Assembly (NCBI GenBank): GCA_000153385.1
Contig: CH672374.1
Location: forward strand, 1,490,544-1,554,543
Reading direction: 5' to 3'
Length of the DNA: 64,000 nucleotides
Source: Flavobacteria bacterium BBFL7
GTDB taxonomy: Bacteria > Bacteroidota > Bacteroidia > Flavobacteriales > Flavobacteriaceae
In this document: in pieces, positions 47,486 through 56,798 of the stretch
Layout: every line of letters begins with the position of its first letter
Position numbering within the stretch: the first letter of the stretch is position 1
Program-made: the position numbers and the translations under genes
The notes under the pieces: model-generated
Told to the model about the DNA's origin: nothing
The model's input: only the letters and a program-made list of their open reading frames with translations
The model's database searches: none

Positions 47486-48772
47486 CTACATTTCCAACGC
47501 TTTCTTAACGTCTCCATCCATTAAGATGTTGATAGGATCTTCTAGTGCTTCTTTAATTGCTACTAAGAAACCTACAGATTCTTTACCATCGATGATACGG
47601 TGGTCATAAGAAACCGCTAGATACATCATAGGTCTAGCAACAATATTTCCATCTACGACCACTGGACGCTCGATAATGTTGTGCATTCCTAGAATCGCAC
47701 TCTGTGGTGGATTGATAATAGGTGTACTCATCATACTACCGAAAACTCCACCATTAGTAATGGTAAAGGTACCACCAGTCATTTCGTCTACTGTGATGTT
47801 TCCATCACGAGCTCTTAGTGCAAGTCTTTTTACCTCAGCTTCTACACCTCTAAAAGATAAGTTCTCTGCGTTTCTTATTACCGGTACCATTAATCCTTTA
47901 GGACCTGATACAGCAATAGAAATATCTTTATAATCAAAAGAAACCATCTCCTTACCGTCAATCATAGAATTAACAGCAGGATACATTTCTAGTGCTCTAG
48001 TAACCGCTTTAGTAAAGAAGGACATAAATCCTAATCCTACACCATGCTTTGCTTTAAAGTCTTCTTTGTACTCTTTACGTAAGTCAAAGATAGGCTTCAT
48101 GTCTACCTCATTAAAAGTAGTCAACATCGCTGTGTCGTTCTTAACGCTTACCAGACGTTCTGCAACTTTTCTACGTAACATAGAAAGCTTAGTACGAGAT
48201 TCACCACGTGATCCAGCACCTGGTGTTCCCATAGATGGTTTTGCGTTTACAGCATCGTCTTTAGTAATACGACCATCGCGACCAGTTCCAGAAACAGACT
48301 TTGCATCTACACCTTTCTCATCTAGAATCTTTTTTGCAGCAGGACTTGCCGTACCGCTAGCATAAGTTTCTTTAGCTTGTGCAGGTTGCGGAGCTTTTTC
48401 AGAGTTTGCAGACTTATCAGCCGGAGCATTCTTTTTCATTTCCGTTGCAACGTCGCCATTGTTTCCTCCTTCATCGCCACCGCCCATACTAGATGGAGCG
48501 TTCTCAACATCTTGAGATCCACCATTAGGATTTGCAGCCTCGGTATCAATTAGACAGACTACAGCACCTACAGCAACTGCGTCACCTTCTTCAGCTTTTA
48601 AGGTAATGATACCACTAGCCTCGGCAGGTAATTCAAGTGTTGCTTTATCGCTATCCACCTCGGCAATTGCTTGGTCTTTTTCAACCCAATCGCCAGTGGC
48701 AACTAGCCATTCTGCTATTTCTACTTCTGTAATCGACTCGCCCGGTGAAGGCACTTTCATTTCTAGAGCCAT
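47486..48772 (-). CDS. sucB: Dihydrolipoyl succinyltransferase, 2-oxoglutarate dehydrogenase E2
   Basis: A 428-residue E2 subunit. The lipoyl domain has Lys in [12 protein letters not shown] near residue 43, followed by an acidic/Ser-rich linker, a peripheral-subunit-binding domain ([20 protein letters not shown] near residue 145) and a catalytic acyltransferase core ending with [20 protein letters not shown]. It transfers succinyl groups to CoA in the TCA cycle. It lies four bases after sucA; no lpd gene is adjacent. Confidence 0.96.
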   Translation of the reverse strand: MALEMKVPSPGESITEVEIAEWLVATGDWVEKDQAIAEVDSDKATLELPAEASGIITLKAEEGDAVAVGAVVCLIDTEAANPNGGSQDVENAPSSMGGGDEGGNNGDVATEMKKNAPADKSANSEKAPQPAQAKETYASGTASPAAKKILDEKGVDAKSVSGTGRDGRITKDDAVNAKPSMGTPGAGSRGESRTKLSMLRRKVAERLVSVKNDTAMLTTFNEVDMKPIFDLRKEYKEDFKAKHGVGLGFMSFFTKAVTRALEMYPAVNSMIDGKEMVSFDYKDISIAVSGPKGLMVPVIRNAENLSFRGVEAEVKRLALRARDGNITVDEMTGGTFTITNGGVFGSMMSTPIINPPQSAILGMHNIIERPVVVDGNIVARPMMYLAVSYDHRIIDGKESVGFLVAIKEALEDPINILMDGDVKKALEM

Positions 48773-48776
48773 AATC

Positions 48777-51524
48777 TTATTTGTTGGTATTAAATACGTC
48801 TTCTATTATTCTTGCTTGTCTTGCCTTAGATCGTGTTGAACTACCAGAGGCTGGTGCTGCATACATATTTCTTGAGCACACGCGCCAGTTTCTAGTCTCT
48901 GGCATGTGTAACATAAGATGTGCATAAGCACCCATATTTCTAGGTTCTTCTTGTGCCCATACGACATCTTTAGAACCATATTTTTTCATCACTTCTTGTA
49001 TTTGCTCAATCGGTAATGGGAACAATTGTTCAAGTCTTACCAGCGCAACGTCTGTGCGATTATTTTCTTCTCGATATTCTAGTAAATCATAATAGAACTT
49101 ACCAGATACGAATACTAGTGTTTCTGCTTTCGCGAAAGCGTCTCCATCAACATCTATTACTTCTTGAAAATGTCCGTTTACTAATTCATCTACTGCACTT
49201 ACCGCTTTAGGATAACGCAACAAAGACTTAGGTGTAAACACAACTAATGGTTTACGATAATTTACTAACATCTGACGACGTAGTAAATGGAACATGTTTG
49301 CTGGCGTTGTACAGTTTGCCATAAACATATTATCCTTGGCACATAGTTGCAAGTAACGCTCTATTCTAGCACTTGAATGCTCAGCTCCTTGACCTTCATA
49401 ACCGTGTGGTAATAATTTAACCAGACCGTTTTGATTTTTCCATTTATCCTCACCAGCACTGATGTATTGATCCATCATGATTTGTGCTCCATTTGAAAAA
49501 TCACCAAATTGTGCTTCCCAGATAGTAAGTGTTTGTGGTTGTGCTAGTGCATATCCATATTCAAAACCTACAACACCATATTCTGACAGGTGTGAGTTAT
49601 AAATATCCATTTTACCTTTAACACCATCTATAAGATTATGTAAAATAAACTCGTGTTCACTATTCTCTGATTTTACCACAGCGTGACGGTGTGAGAACGT
49701 ACCACGTTCTACATCTTGTCCACTCATGCGCACATTGTAACCTTCCATCATTAAACTACCATAGGCTAGGTGTTCTCCCATTGCCCAGTCCAGTTTATCT
49801 GCATCAAACATTTTGCGACGGTCCAGAATCAACTTCTTAATTTTTCTAAAGAAATTTTCATCTTCAGGCAGTTTAGAAATCGTTGCTGTAATTTTTTCTA
49901 AGGTTTTGCGGTCTACACCTGTCTCCACCTTTTTCATCATCTCTACCTCAGTAGCTTGTTCAAAACCTTGCCACTCATCTTGCATAAATGGTGTGATGAT
50001 GGTATTTTCTTTTTCACGAGAGGTAGCAAGTTGTTCCTCAAGTTCGCTTTTGTAAGCAGTCTCAAACTTCTCTACCGTATTCTTATCTATAACGCCTTCT
50101 TTAAGAAGTCTATCAGCATAAATATCACGCGGATTCTCATGCTTCTTGATAGCTTTATATAATTGAGGCTGTGTGAACATAGGTTCATCACCTTCATTAT
50201 GACCGTACTTTCTATATCCTAATAAATCTATAAATACATCACGACCAAATTCCATACGGTAATCTAGAGCAAAGTTCATAGCATGTACTACAGCCTCTGC
50301 ATCATCTGCATTAACATGTAATACTGGTGACAAGGTTACTTTTGCGATGTCTGTACAATACGTTGAAGAACGAGCGTCTAAATAATTAGTTGTAAAACCT
50401 ACTTGGTTATTAACCACCATGTGAATGGTACCAGCAGTTTTATAAGCATCGAGTTGTGCCATTTGCACTACTTCATATACAATACCTTGACCAGCGATAG
50501 CCGCATCTCCATGTAATACAATAGGCAACACTTTAGAGAAATCTTCTGGAGAATGCATGTCTTGCTTTGCACGTGCTATTCCTTCTACTACAGCTCCTAC
50601 AGTTTCAAGGTGTGATGGATTAGGCACAATATTAATATTGATATCCTTACCACTATCTGTTTTACGTTTACTGGTATAACCTAGGTGATATTTTACATCA
50701 CCATCAAAAATGTCTTGTTCATAATCTTTTCCATCAAATTCAGAAAAGATATCAGTTACTGGCTTACCAAAGATATTAGTCAGCACATTTAATCTACCAC
50801 GGTGAGCCATTCCTAAAACAAAGTGATTAACACCTTTATTTGCAGCATTTTCCACTAAGGAATCAAGCGCAGGAATTAAAGACTCATTTCCTTCTAATGA
50901 AAAACGTTTCTGACCAACATATTTTGTGTGTAAGAAGGATTCAAAAGAAACAGCCTCATTTAATTTCTTAAGAATTTGCAATTTATCATCCTTAGAAAAA
51001 CTAGGGTGATTATTATTTTTATGTAACCAGTTTTGTATCCACTTCACCTCTGCAGGCTTACGTATATACATATACTCTACACCTATACTCTCACAGTATA
51101 CTTGCTTTAAATGAGCAATAATATTATTAAGGCTAGTTTTCCCTATACCTATTAAGTCACCACTGTCAAACTCTGTATTTAAGTCTGCATCTGACAGACC
51201 AAAGTTGACCAAATCAAGTGTAGGCTCATAAGTACGACGATCTCTTACAGGATTAGTCTTGGTAAATAAATGACCACGTGTGCGGTAGGCATCTATTAAT
51301 TTAACAACCTGAAATTCTTTTTGAACGTGAGCAGGAATTGCAACTGGTGCTGCGGCCTGATCCATCTCAAAATCACCTTCATGGGCGCTTTCCATCCCAA
51401 AGTCGAAACCTTGAAAGAAAGCTCGCCAAGATGGCTCTACTCTATCTGGATTGATTAAATATTCGTCGTATAGTTGTGCAAAGTGCGCTGTATGTGCGGC
51501 GTTCAGAAATGAAAACTTGTCCAT
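48777..51524 (-). CDS. sucA: 2-oxoglutarate dehydrogenase E1
   Basis: A 915-residue thiamine diphosphate enzyme that decarboxylates 2-oxoglutarate and succinylates E2. The N-terminal helix [20 protein letters not shown] is the E2-binding segment; the ThDP region includes [29 protein letters not shown] and [12 protein letters not shown], and the C-terminal transketolase half has [20 protein letters not shown] and [14 protein letters not shown]. An exact-core palindrome lies near residue 800 and encodes AFAKA in [14 protein letters not shown]. First gene of a sucA-sucB operon. Confidence 0.97.
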   Translation of the reverse strand: MDKFSFLNAAHTAHFAQLYDEYLINPDRVEPSWRAFFQGFDFGMESAHEGDFEMDQAAAPVAIPAHVQKEFQVVKLIDAYRTRGHLFTKTNPVRDRRTYEPTLDLVNFGLSDADLNTEFDSGDLIGIGKTSLNNIIAHLKQVYCESIGVEYMYIRKPAEVKWIQNWLHKNNNHPSFSKDDKLQILKKLNEAVSFESFLHTKYVGQKRFSLEGNESLIPALDSLVENAANKGVNHFVLGMAHRGRLNVLTNIFGKPVTDIFSEFDGKDYEQDIFDGDVKYHLGYTSKRKTDSGKDININIVPNPSHLETVGAVVEGIARAKQDMHSPEDFSKVLPIVLHGDAAIAGQGIVYEVVQMAQLDAYKTAGTIHMVVNNQVGFTTNYLDARSSTYCTDIAKVTLSPVLHVNADDAEAVVHAMNFALDYRMEFGRDVFIDLLGYRKYGHNEGDEPMFTQPQLYKAIKKHENPRDIYADRLLKEGVIDKNTVEKFETAYKSELEEQLATSREKENTIITPFMQDEWQGFEQATEVEMMKKVETGVDRKTLEKITATISKLPEDENFFRKIKKLILDRRKMFDADKLDWAMGEHLAYGSLMMEGYNVRMSGQDVERGTFSHRHAVVKSENSEHEFILHNLIDGVKGKMDIYNSHLSEYGVVGFEYGYALAQPQTLTIWEAQFGDFSNGAQIMMDQYISAGEDKWKNQNGLVKLLPHGYEGQGAEHSSARIERYLQLCAKDNMFMANCTTPANMFHLLRRQMLVNYRKPLVVFTPKSLLRYPKAVSAVDELVNGHFQEVIDVDGDAFAKAETLVFVSGKFYYDLLEYREENNRTDVALVRLEQLFPLPIEQIQEVMKKYGSKDVVWAQEEPRNMGAYAHLMLHMPETRNWRVCSRNMYAAPASGSSTRSKARQARIIEDVFNTNK
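49125..49140. repeat. Iterated palindrome, exact core, inside sucA
   Basis: TGCTTTCGCGAAAGCG; on the minus strand encodes AFAKA in SucA. Confidence 0.85.
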
Positions 51525-51549
51525 ATATCGAAGGAATTCTCCTTTTTAT

Positions 51550-51569
51550 CAAATGTAAGAGCAAAAATA
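51550..51569 (-). promoter_or_regulatory. Two candidate -7 boxes of the sucAB operon
   Basis: Minus-strand TATTTTTG (51569-51562) and TACATTTG (51557-51550) both match TAnnTTTG, 37 and 25 bases before the sucA ATG. No standard -33 TTG found. Confidence 0.4.
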
Positions 51570-51638
51570 AAGAAAACAGCTCGGATGACATCGACTTTTG
51601 TATATTTATAACTATTGAATTTGCTAAAAAACAGCATT

Positions 51639-52172
51639 ATGAAAAACACATCTACCCTATCAATTACGATATTCTTAATTTGTAGCCTATTTTTTTATCA
51701 ATCTAATGGTCAACAAGATAAAGAAGGCTCTAATTTTTGGAATAATGTAAGATTTGGAGGAAATGTAGGAGCAAATTTCGGTAATAACTTTACGTCCATT
51801 TTAATTGCTCCACAGGCAATTTATCAAATTAACAACAACGTAGGGTTAGGTGTTGGACTTAATTACAGTTATTCTGAAAGAGATTTAAATCGTTTTGATG
51901 ATTTTAAATCAACGGTAGCTGGTGGTAGTTTAATCGCGATAGCATCTCCTATTGATTATCTACAAGTTAGTGCAGATTTTGAGTACCTCAATGTAAATAG
52001 GAACTTTGCTGACTCCAGTTTTGATGATAATTATTGGGTTCCTGCGCTATTTTTAGGTGCCGGATATCGACAAGGTAATTTTGTCATAGGTGCTCGTTAT
52101 GATATATTATATGATAACGACCGTAGCATTTACAATAATGGTATTCAACCCTTTGTGAGATTCCTTTTTTAG
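51639..52172 (+). CDS. Small outer-membrane beta-barrel protein
   Basis: A 177-residue exported protein starting at the ATG at 51639 (MKNTSTLSITIFLICSLFF), with a signal peptide ending near SNGQ. The rest is alternating beta strands with aromatic girdles (GGNVGANFGNNFTSILIAPQ, YLQVSADFEYLNVNRNFADS, FVIGARYDILYDND) and the terminal Phe typical of outer-membrane barrels (QPFVRFLF). About eight strands are expected. Related proteins are annotated as outer-membrane beta-barrel or alpha-ketoglutarate-like proteins of unknown function. Divergent from sucA. No partner gene. Confidence 0.8.
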   Translation: MKNTSTLSITIFLICSLFFYQSNGQQDKEGSNFWNNVRFGGNVGANFGNNFTSILIAPQAIYQINNNVGLGVGLNYSYSERDLNRFDDFKSTVAGGSLIAIASPIDYLQVSADFEYLNVNRNFADSSFDDNYWVPALFLGAGYRQGNFVIGARYDILYDNDRSIYNNGIQPFVRFLF

Positions 52173-52177
52173 AAATA

Positions 52178-52191
52178 CGCTTCCGCAAGAG
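52178..52191. repeat. Iterated palindrome, strongly degenerate copy
   Basis: CGCTTCCGCAAGAG resembles the unit only loosely; in the short gap between the barrel gene and the convergent hypothetical gene. Confidence 0.3.
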
Positions 52192-52199
52192 TCCAGCGT

Positions 52200-52505
52200 C
52201 TACTGCCTCAACCTAAACTGAATCTTAATCCATTCTCGATTTATAAATCCGAGAATAATGCCATGTTGTAAATGGCGTTCTTGAACATCGGCTAGATAGT
52301 AGAGTTGTTGTAACTTAGGATTTGAATCCTCTATCGCTTCATTAAGTAACGACGCTAGCTCTATTAAAAACTCTTTAGGATTGTTTTCTTCAATAGCTTC
52401 AAATCCAGATCGCTCCAGATCCTTGTTTACTTGATTTTTATAAATCGTAAACACATGATGTCTAGACTCTAACTTTTCTTGTATTTGTGGTAGTAAATCA
52501 CTCAT
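52200..52505 (-). CDS. Hypothetical alpha-helical protein downstream of polyprenyl synthetase
   Basis: A 101-residue soluble helical protein I do not recognise. It has charged amphipathic helices (LLPQIQEKLESRHHVFTIYK, KEFLIELASLLNEAIED) and ends FINREWIKIQFRLRQ. No signal peptide, membrane segment or cysteine is present. Its ATG overlaps the upstream synthetase stop by one base (TAATG), so translation is coupled and the two probably work in the same condition. Coding looks real given the overlap and clean start. Conserved status cannot be judged from sequence alone. Confidence 0.65.
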   Translation of the reverse strand: MSDLLPQIQEKLESRHHVFTIYKNQVNKDLERSGFEAIEENNPKEFLIELASLLNEAIEDSNPKLQQLYYLADVQERHLQHGIILGFINREWIKIQFRLRQ

Positions 52506-53488
52506 TAACTCACACGACTCATTAAATCAAGTGAAAAAGCAGTAAGCTGTTTTTTAGAATCATCGCTTATAGCTAATTGCTCTATAATATTGAGTGCTTT
52601 ATCTGTGTAAGATTTAATAGCATCTTGAGTTGCCAATGCACCACCACTTTCTTCAAAGAAAACTTTTACAGTTTCTTTCTTTGTTTCTATTTGCTCTTCA
52701 TTCATTTCTTGATAATCCATCGCAAACCATTCTTTAAGCTCAGTAGCACAACCTTGATCTTCAACACTCTTAAGGTATAAGTAGGTCTTTTTATTTTCTC
52801 TAATGTCGCCACCTACTTCTTTACCAAAGGTCGCTGGATCTCCAAAAGCGTCTAGATAATCATCCATTAACTGAAATGCCAGCCCTATATTGATCCCATA
52901 GTCATAAATAAGCTGTTGTTCTTTTTTATTTACACCAGCGATAATCGCACCCATTTGCAACGCACAACCTACCAAGACAGATGTTTTTAACTTGATCATA
53001 TTAATATACTCAGATATTGTAACATCATCTCGAGTTTCAAAATCTACATCATATTGCTGTCCTTCACACACTTCAAGCGCTGTCTTAGAAAAAACCTGAT
53101 TCAACCAATAAAAAGTTTCAGGATCATAAGAATTAAATAACTGATAAGCCATGATTAACATCGCGTCACCAGATAAAATACCCGTATTTACATCCCATTT
53201 AACATGTACTGTTTCTTTACCACGACGCAAATCTGCATCATCCATAATGTCATCATGTAATAAAGTAAAGTTGTGAAATACCTCAACCGCAATCGCAGCA
53301 TCCATCGCCTTATCGATCTTTCCTCCATACATCTGTGCACTCATAAGAGTAAGTATAGGACGTAATCGTTTACCACCTAACTGTAATATATAATGAACTG
53401 GATCATATAACGATGCAGGCTCTTGTGCGGTAACTCTAGAGTTTAATGCTTCTAGAAAAACGGTTCTTAACTGGGATATTTCATTCAT
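52505..53488 (-). CDS. Polyprenyl diphosphate synthase
   Basis: A 327-residue trans-isoprenyl diphosphate synthase that chains IPP onto an allylic diphosphate. The first aspartate-rich motif is LLHDDIMDDADLRRGKE near residue 80 and the second FQLMDDYLDAFGD near residue 210; the arginine pair for IPP lies in LGGKRLRPILTL. Residues before the first motif include HNFTLLHDDIMDD, with Phe at the position that in short-chain enzymes helps set chain length, so product may be C15-C20. It precedes the hypothetical gene by overlap and is divergent from the TetR gene. Confidence 0.92.
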   Translation of the reverse strand: MNEISQLRTVFLEALNSRVTAQEPASLYDPVHYILQLGGKRLRPILTLMSAQMYGGKIDKAMDAAIAVEVFHNFTLLHDDIMDDADLRRGKETVHVKWDVNTGILSGDAMLIMAYQLFNSYDPETFYWLNQVFSKTALEVCEGQQYDVDFETRDDVTISEYINMIKLKTSVLVGCALQMGAIIAGVNKKEQQLIYDYGINIGLAFQLMDDYLDAFGDPATFGKEVGGDIRENKKTYLYLKSVEDQGCATELKEWFAMDYQEMNEEQIETKKETVKVFFEESGGALATQDAIKSYTDKALNIIEQLAISDDSKKQLTAFSLDLMSRVS

Positions 53489-53560
53489 ACGGTAAAAGTA
53501 ATCATACCTAAAGGATCAGAAAAGAATCTTTTACTTACAGGTAATGTTAAACAATTGTAA

Positions 53561-53600
53561 AACTTAGGAAACTTTGCACGTTTTTAAAGTTTCCTAAGTT
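53561..53600 (+). promoter_or_regulatory. TetR operator: perfect 15-bp inverted repeat over the efflux promoter
   Basis: AACTTAGGAAACTTT (53561-53575) and AAAGTTTCCTAAGTT (53586-53600) are exact reverse complements separated by ten bases. The repeat ends where the -7 box begins and 27 bases before the regulator's ATG. Position and symmetry fit the operator of the adjacent TetR regulator. Confidence 0.85.
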
Positions 53601-53608
53601 TATATTTG
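53601..53608 (+). promoter_or_regulatory. -7 promoter box of the tetR-RND operon
   Basis: TATATTTG matches TAnnTTTG exactly. A TTTG lies at 53573-53576, inside the inverted repeat, with a slightly long 24-base spacer. The predicted start near 53615 gives a leader of only about a dozen bases. Confidence 0.65.
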
Positions 53609-53627
53609 CAGCTGCTTAAATTAAAAC

Positions 53628-54242
53628 ATGACTAAAATAAAATCTGAAATATTAGAGAAATCTATGGAGATGTTCTTAGACCTAGGGTTTAAGAGTGTGA
53701 CCATGGATGATATATCTTCAGAAATGGGAATGAGTAAAAAGACGCTTTATAGTTATTTTAAAAATAAAGAAGAACTGATTACTGAGGTAACTCTTAAAAT
53801 CTCAGACACTGTATGCGGTGGAATAGATAAAATATGTAGCACCTCATCTAACCCCATAGAAGAATTGTACGACATTAAGAAGATGGTCTTGCAATATATT
53901 AAAGGAGATAAAACCTCACCGATTCATCAATTACAACGTTATTATCCTCGTGTATATCAAAAGGTAAATGCCATACAATTTGAATATATGAAAGAGTGTA
54001 TTAATAAAAATCTAGAGTTAGGTATGGAACAAGGTTTATATCGTGATAATCTCGATAAAGATTTTGTGTCTAGAATCTACCATGTAGGTTTACAAGGAAT
54101 TAAAGATTTGCATCTATTCCCTAACACTCAATTTCCAGTACAAAAATTACATGACCAATATTTAGATTATCACCTGCGCGGTATTGTAACTCCTGCAGGA
54201 CGTAAAATTCTCAACCAAATCACTAACACAAATCACGATTAA
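53628..54242 (+). CDS. TetR/AcrR-family repressor of the efflux operon
   Basis: A 204-residue regulator. The N-terminal helix-turn-helix is VTMDDISSEMGMSKKTLYSY at about 23-42, followed by FKNKEELI; the rest is the all-helical ligand-binding domain, with TetR_C-type residues up to the C-terminus (TPAGRKILNQITNTNHD). It is first in the operon and stops immediately before the ATG of the TolC gene (TAA-ATG), so translation is coupled. The perfect inverted repeat just upstream is its likely autoregulatory operator. Ligand unknown. Confidence 0.93.
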   Translation: MTKIKSEILEKSMEMFLDLGFKSVTMDDISSEMGMSKKTLYSYFKNKEELITEVTLKISDTVCGGIDKICSTSSNPIEELYDIKKMVLQYIKGDKTSPIHQLQRYYPRVYQKVNAIQFEYMKECINKNLELGMEQGLYRDNLDKDFVSRIYHVGLQGIKDLHLFPNTQFPVQKLHDQYLDYHLRGIVTPAGRKILNQITNTNHD

Positions 54243-55613
54243 ATGCCCTTTAAAATTAAAATAGCAATACTGCTTTTAGGTCTCGCTTTCGCGAAAGCGT
54301 ATAGCCAACAATCATCACCATCCAGTTATAGCCTGACATTAGATCAAGCGATCGAGCATGGTTTAGAACACAATTATCAATCCATTAACGCAAAACGTGA
54401 TGTAGCTATAGCACTGAAACAGAAGTGGGAAACGACTGCTACAGGATTACCACAAATTAACGGGTCAGTGGATTACACTAATCAACTTAAACAACCCGTA
54501 ACACCATTACCAGGCGAACTCGCTGGTGGCGATCCTGGAACTTTTGTACCTGTTGTTTTTGGACCTAAACAAAATATGACCCTAACAGCAACCTTATCAC
54601 AATTGATATTTGACGGTTCTTATATTGTTGCTTTAGAAGCTTCTAAAACTTTTCTAGACTTTTCTGAAAATGCAAATAATAAAACAAAATTAGAAGTTAG
54701 AAAAGGTATTATTAATGCTTATGGAGGTGTTTTACTGACTGAAGAAAACATCGAGATCATCACTAAAAACCGTAATACACTTCAAAAGAATCTAGATGAG
54801 ACTACAAAAATCTTTGAAAATGGACTTGCCGAAGAAGAAGATGTAGAACAATTACAAATAACATTATCTCAACTGGACAATCAATTAAATAGTGCTACTA
54901 GACAAAGAGAAATAGCTTTAGACATGTTAAAACTAGCATTGGGTATTGAACTATCTATCCCAGTCACTTTAACTGATGATTTAGAAGCACTTACCATGCG
55001 CAACATTGACCCATCTGTAACAGAAGAGTCATTAGATATGGATAAGACCGTGGATTATCAAATTGCCTATAATTTCACTCAGCAAAGACGATTAGAACAT
55101 AAACTAGAACTTGCAAAAGGTTTACCTACTGTTAGCGGTTTTATCAATTATGGAACACAATCATTTGATAGTGATTTTTCGTTTTTCAACAGCAATCAAC
55201 CATGGTATCAACAATCTGTAGCAGGCGTAAGTATTAATGTTCCTATTTTCAGTTCTTTTGCTAGAAAAGCAGCACAGGACCGTACTAAAATAGCTTGGGA
55301 TCAAGCAGAAACTGATTTACAGCGCACCATGGAAGAGATACGTTTAAACTATGCAACAGCTGTAAATAATTATCAAACTGCAATTGACAATTACACCACT
55401 AGTAAAAATAATCTTGCACTGGCAGAACGCATTGAAAATAAGAACACTATAAAATTCAGAGAAGGAATCGCTACCAGTTTTGACCTTAGACAGGCACAGA
55501 CTCAATTATACAGTACTCAAGCAGAATACCTGAATAGTATGTATCAAGTAATTACTGAAAAAGCAAATCTGGAAACCATCCTTAATATACCCAATTACAC
55601 AACCAAAAACTAA
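54243..55613 (+). CDS. TolC-family outer-membrane efflux channel
   Basis: A 456-residue outer-membrane factor. The signal peptide (FKIKIAILLLGLAFAKAYS) contains AFAKA encoded by an exact palindromic repeat at 54284-54299. The mature part opens LTLDQAIEHGLEHNY and repeats the TolC pattern of two similar halves (e.g. KNNLALAERIENKNTIKFRE and SFDLRQAQTQLYSTQAEYLN), giving coiled helical barrel segments. It forms the exit duct for the adaptor and RND pump encoded next. Confidence 0.93.
   Translation: MPFKIKIAILLLGLAFAKAYSQQSSPSSYSLTLDQAIEHGLEHNYQSINAKRDVAIALKQKWETTATGLPQINGSVDYTNQLKQPVTPLPGELAGGDPGTFVPVVFGPKQNMTLTATLSQLIFDGSYIVALEASKTFLDFSENANNKTKLEVRKGIINAYGGVLLTEENIEIITKNRNTLQKNLDETTKIFENGLAEEEDVEQLQITLSQLDNQLNSATRQREIALDMLKLALGIELSIPVTLTDDLEALTMRNIDPSVTEESLDMDKTVDYQIAYNFTQQRRLEHKLELAKGLPTVSGFINYGTQSFDSDFSFFNSNQPWYQQSVAGVSINVPIFSSFARKAAQDRTKIAWDQAETDLQRTMEEIRLNYATAVNNYQTAIDNYTTSKNNLALAERIENKNTIKFREGIATSFDLRQAQTQLYSTQAEYLNSMYQVITEKANLETILNIPNYTTKN
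54284..54299. repeat. Iterated palindrome, exact copy inside the TolC signal peptide
   Basis: Exact CGCTTTCGCGAAAGCG encoding LAFAKA in the signal peptide of the TolC-family protein. Confidence 0.92.
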
Positions 55614-55637
55614 ATTTCACCGCAGAACATTCTTATC

Positions 55638-56798
55638 ATGAAAAAAATATTAATAATACTTACTACAGCATTCATCGTTTCTTGTGGTGGTAAAGCTCCT
55701 TCTATAGACGAATTATTATCACAAGGTGATAAAAAGGCTATCGCTGCAAAAAAGACTGAACTGAATAATCAAAAAGCAACGATCGAAGAAAACCTTCAAA
55801 AAATACAGGATTATCAAAATGAGCATGGTGATCAACCTATCAATACACAGGTAAGCACGATGACGGTTAATGATACCTTATTTGATCATTTTGTAGAATT
55901 ACAAGGTAGTGTTGACACTAAACAAAACATCACTATTATGCCAGAGATGTCTGGACTATTAACACAGGTATATGTTAAAGAAGGACAGAAAGTAGCCGCT
56001 GGACAGATTCTTGCAAAAATTGATGATGGTGGATTATCACAACAAATTCAACAGATGCAAGTACAAGAGCAACTTGCTAAAACTACCTTCGAACGTCAAA
56101 AAAGATTATGGGATCAAAATATAGGATCTGAAATTCAATATTTACAAGCTAAAGCTAACTATGAAGGTCAGAGTAAAGCCATAAGCTCTATGCAACGTAC
56201 CTTATCTAAAACGACTGTTAGAGCACCATTTGCTGGGACAATAGATGACGTCATTACAGAACAAGGTAATGTAGTAAGCCCAGGAATGACAGCATTATTT
56301 AGACTGGTTTCTTTAAAAGACATGTACATTAATGTTGATGTTCCAGAAACTTATATTACATCTATTAAAAAAGGGACTGAAGTTAATATAGAATTCCCTG
56401 TACTATCAGAGAAAATGAAAAGTACTATTAGACAAACTAGTAGTTATATCAATCCTGCAAATCGCTCATTTTCTATTGAGATACCGGTAGAGAATAAATC
56501 TGGAAACATCAAACCTAACCTTACCGCTAGACTAAAAATTAATGACTACACGTCAGAAAACGCTATACTAGTACCCTTAAGTGTTATTAGTGAAAACCAA
56601 GATGGTGAGCAATATGTAATGATTGTAGATGAATCTGAAAATGGCTTACAAGCTATAAGACGTAAAGTGATAACAGGTAAATCAAGCGGAGACTTCATTG
56701 AAATTATCGAAGGACTTAAGAAAGGTGATCAGGTAATCACTGAAGGTGCTAGAACCGTAAGAGAAGGACAATTAATCGATATTAAAAACTCATTATAA
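55638..56798 (+). CDS. RND efflux periplasmic adaptor lipoprotein (MFP family)
   Basis: A 386-residue inner-membrane-anchored lipoprotein: lipobox FIVSCGG with Cys16, a Lys/Gln-rich coiled region, a biotinyl-lipoyl-like domain (MPEMSGLLTQVYVKEGQKVA and GQILAKIDDGGLSQQIQQM), a hairpin, and beta-barrel and membrane-proximal domains (ILVPLSVISENQDGEQYVM, KKGDQVITEGARTVREGQL). It links the RND pump to the TolC channel. It is separated from the TolC gene by 24 bases and overlaps the RND gene by one base. Confidence 0.93.
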   Translation: MKKILIILTTAFIVSCGGKAPSIDELLSQGDKKAIAAKKTELNNQKATIEENLQKIQDYQNEHGDQPINTQVSTMTVNDTLFDHFVELQGSVDTKQNITIMPEMSGLLTQVYVKEGQKVAAGQILAKIDDGGLSQQIQQMQVQEQLAKTTFERQKRLWDQNIGSEIQYLQAKANYEGQSKAISSMQRTLSKTTVRAPFAGTIDDVITEQGNVVSPGMTALFRLVSLKDMYINVDVPETYITSIKKGTEVNIEFPVLSEKMKSTIRQTSSYINPANRSFSIEIPVENKSGNIKPNLTARLKINDYTSENAILVPLSVISENQDGEQYVMIVDESENGLQAIRRKVITGKSSGDFIEIIEGLKKGDQVITEGARTVREGQLIDIKNSL

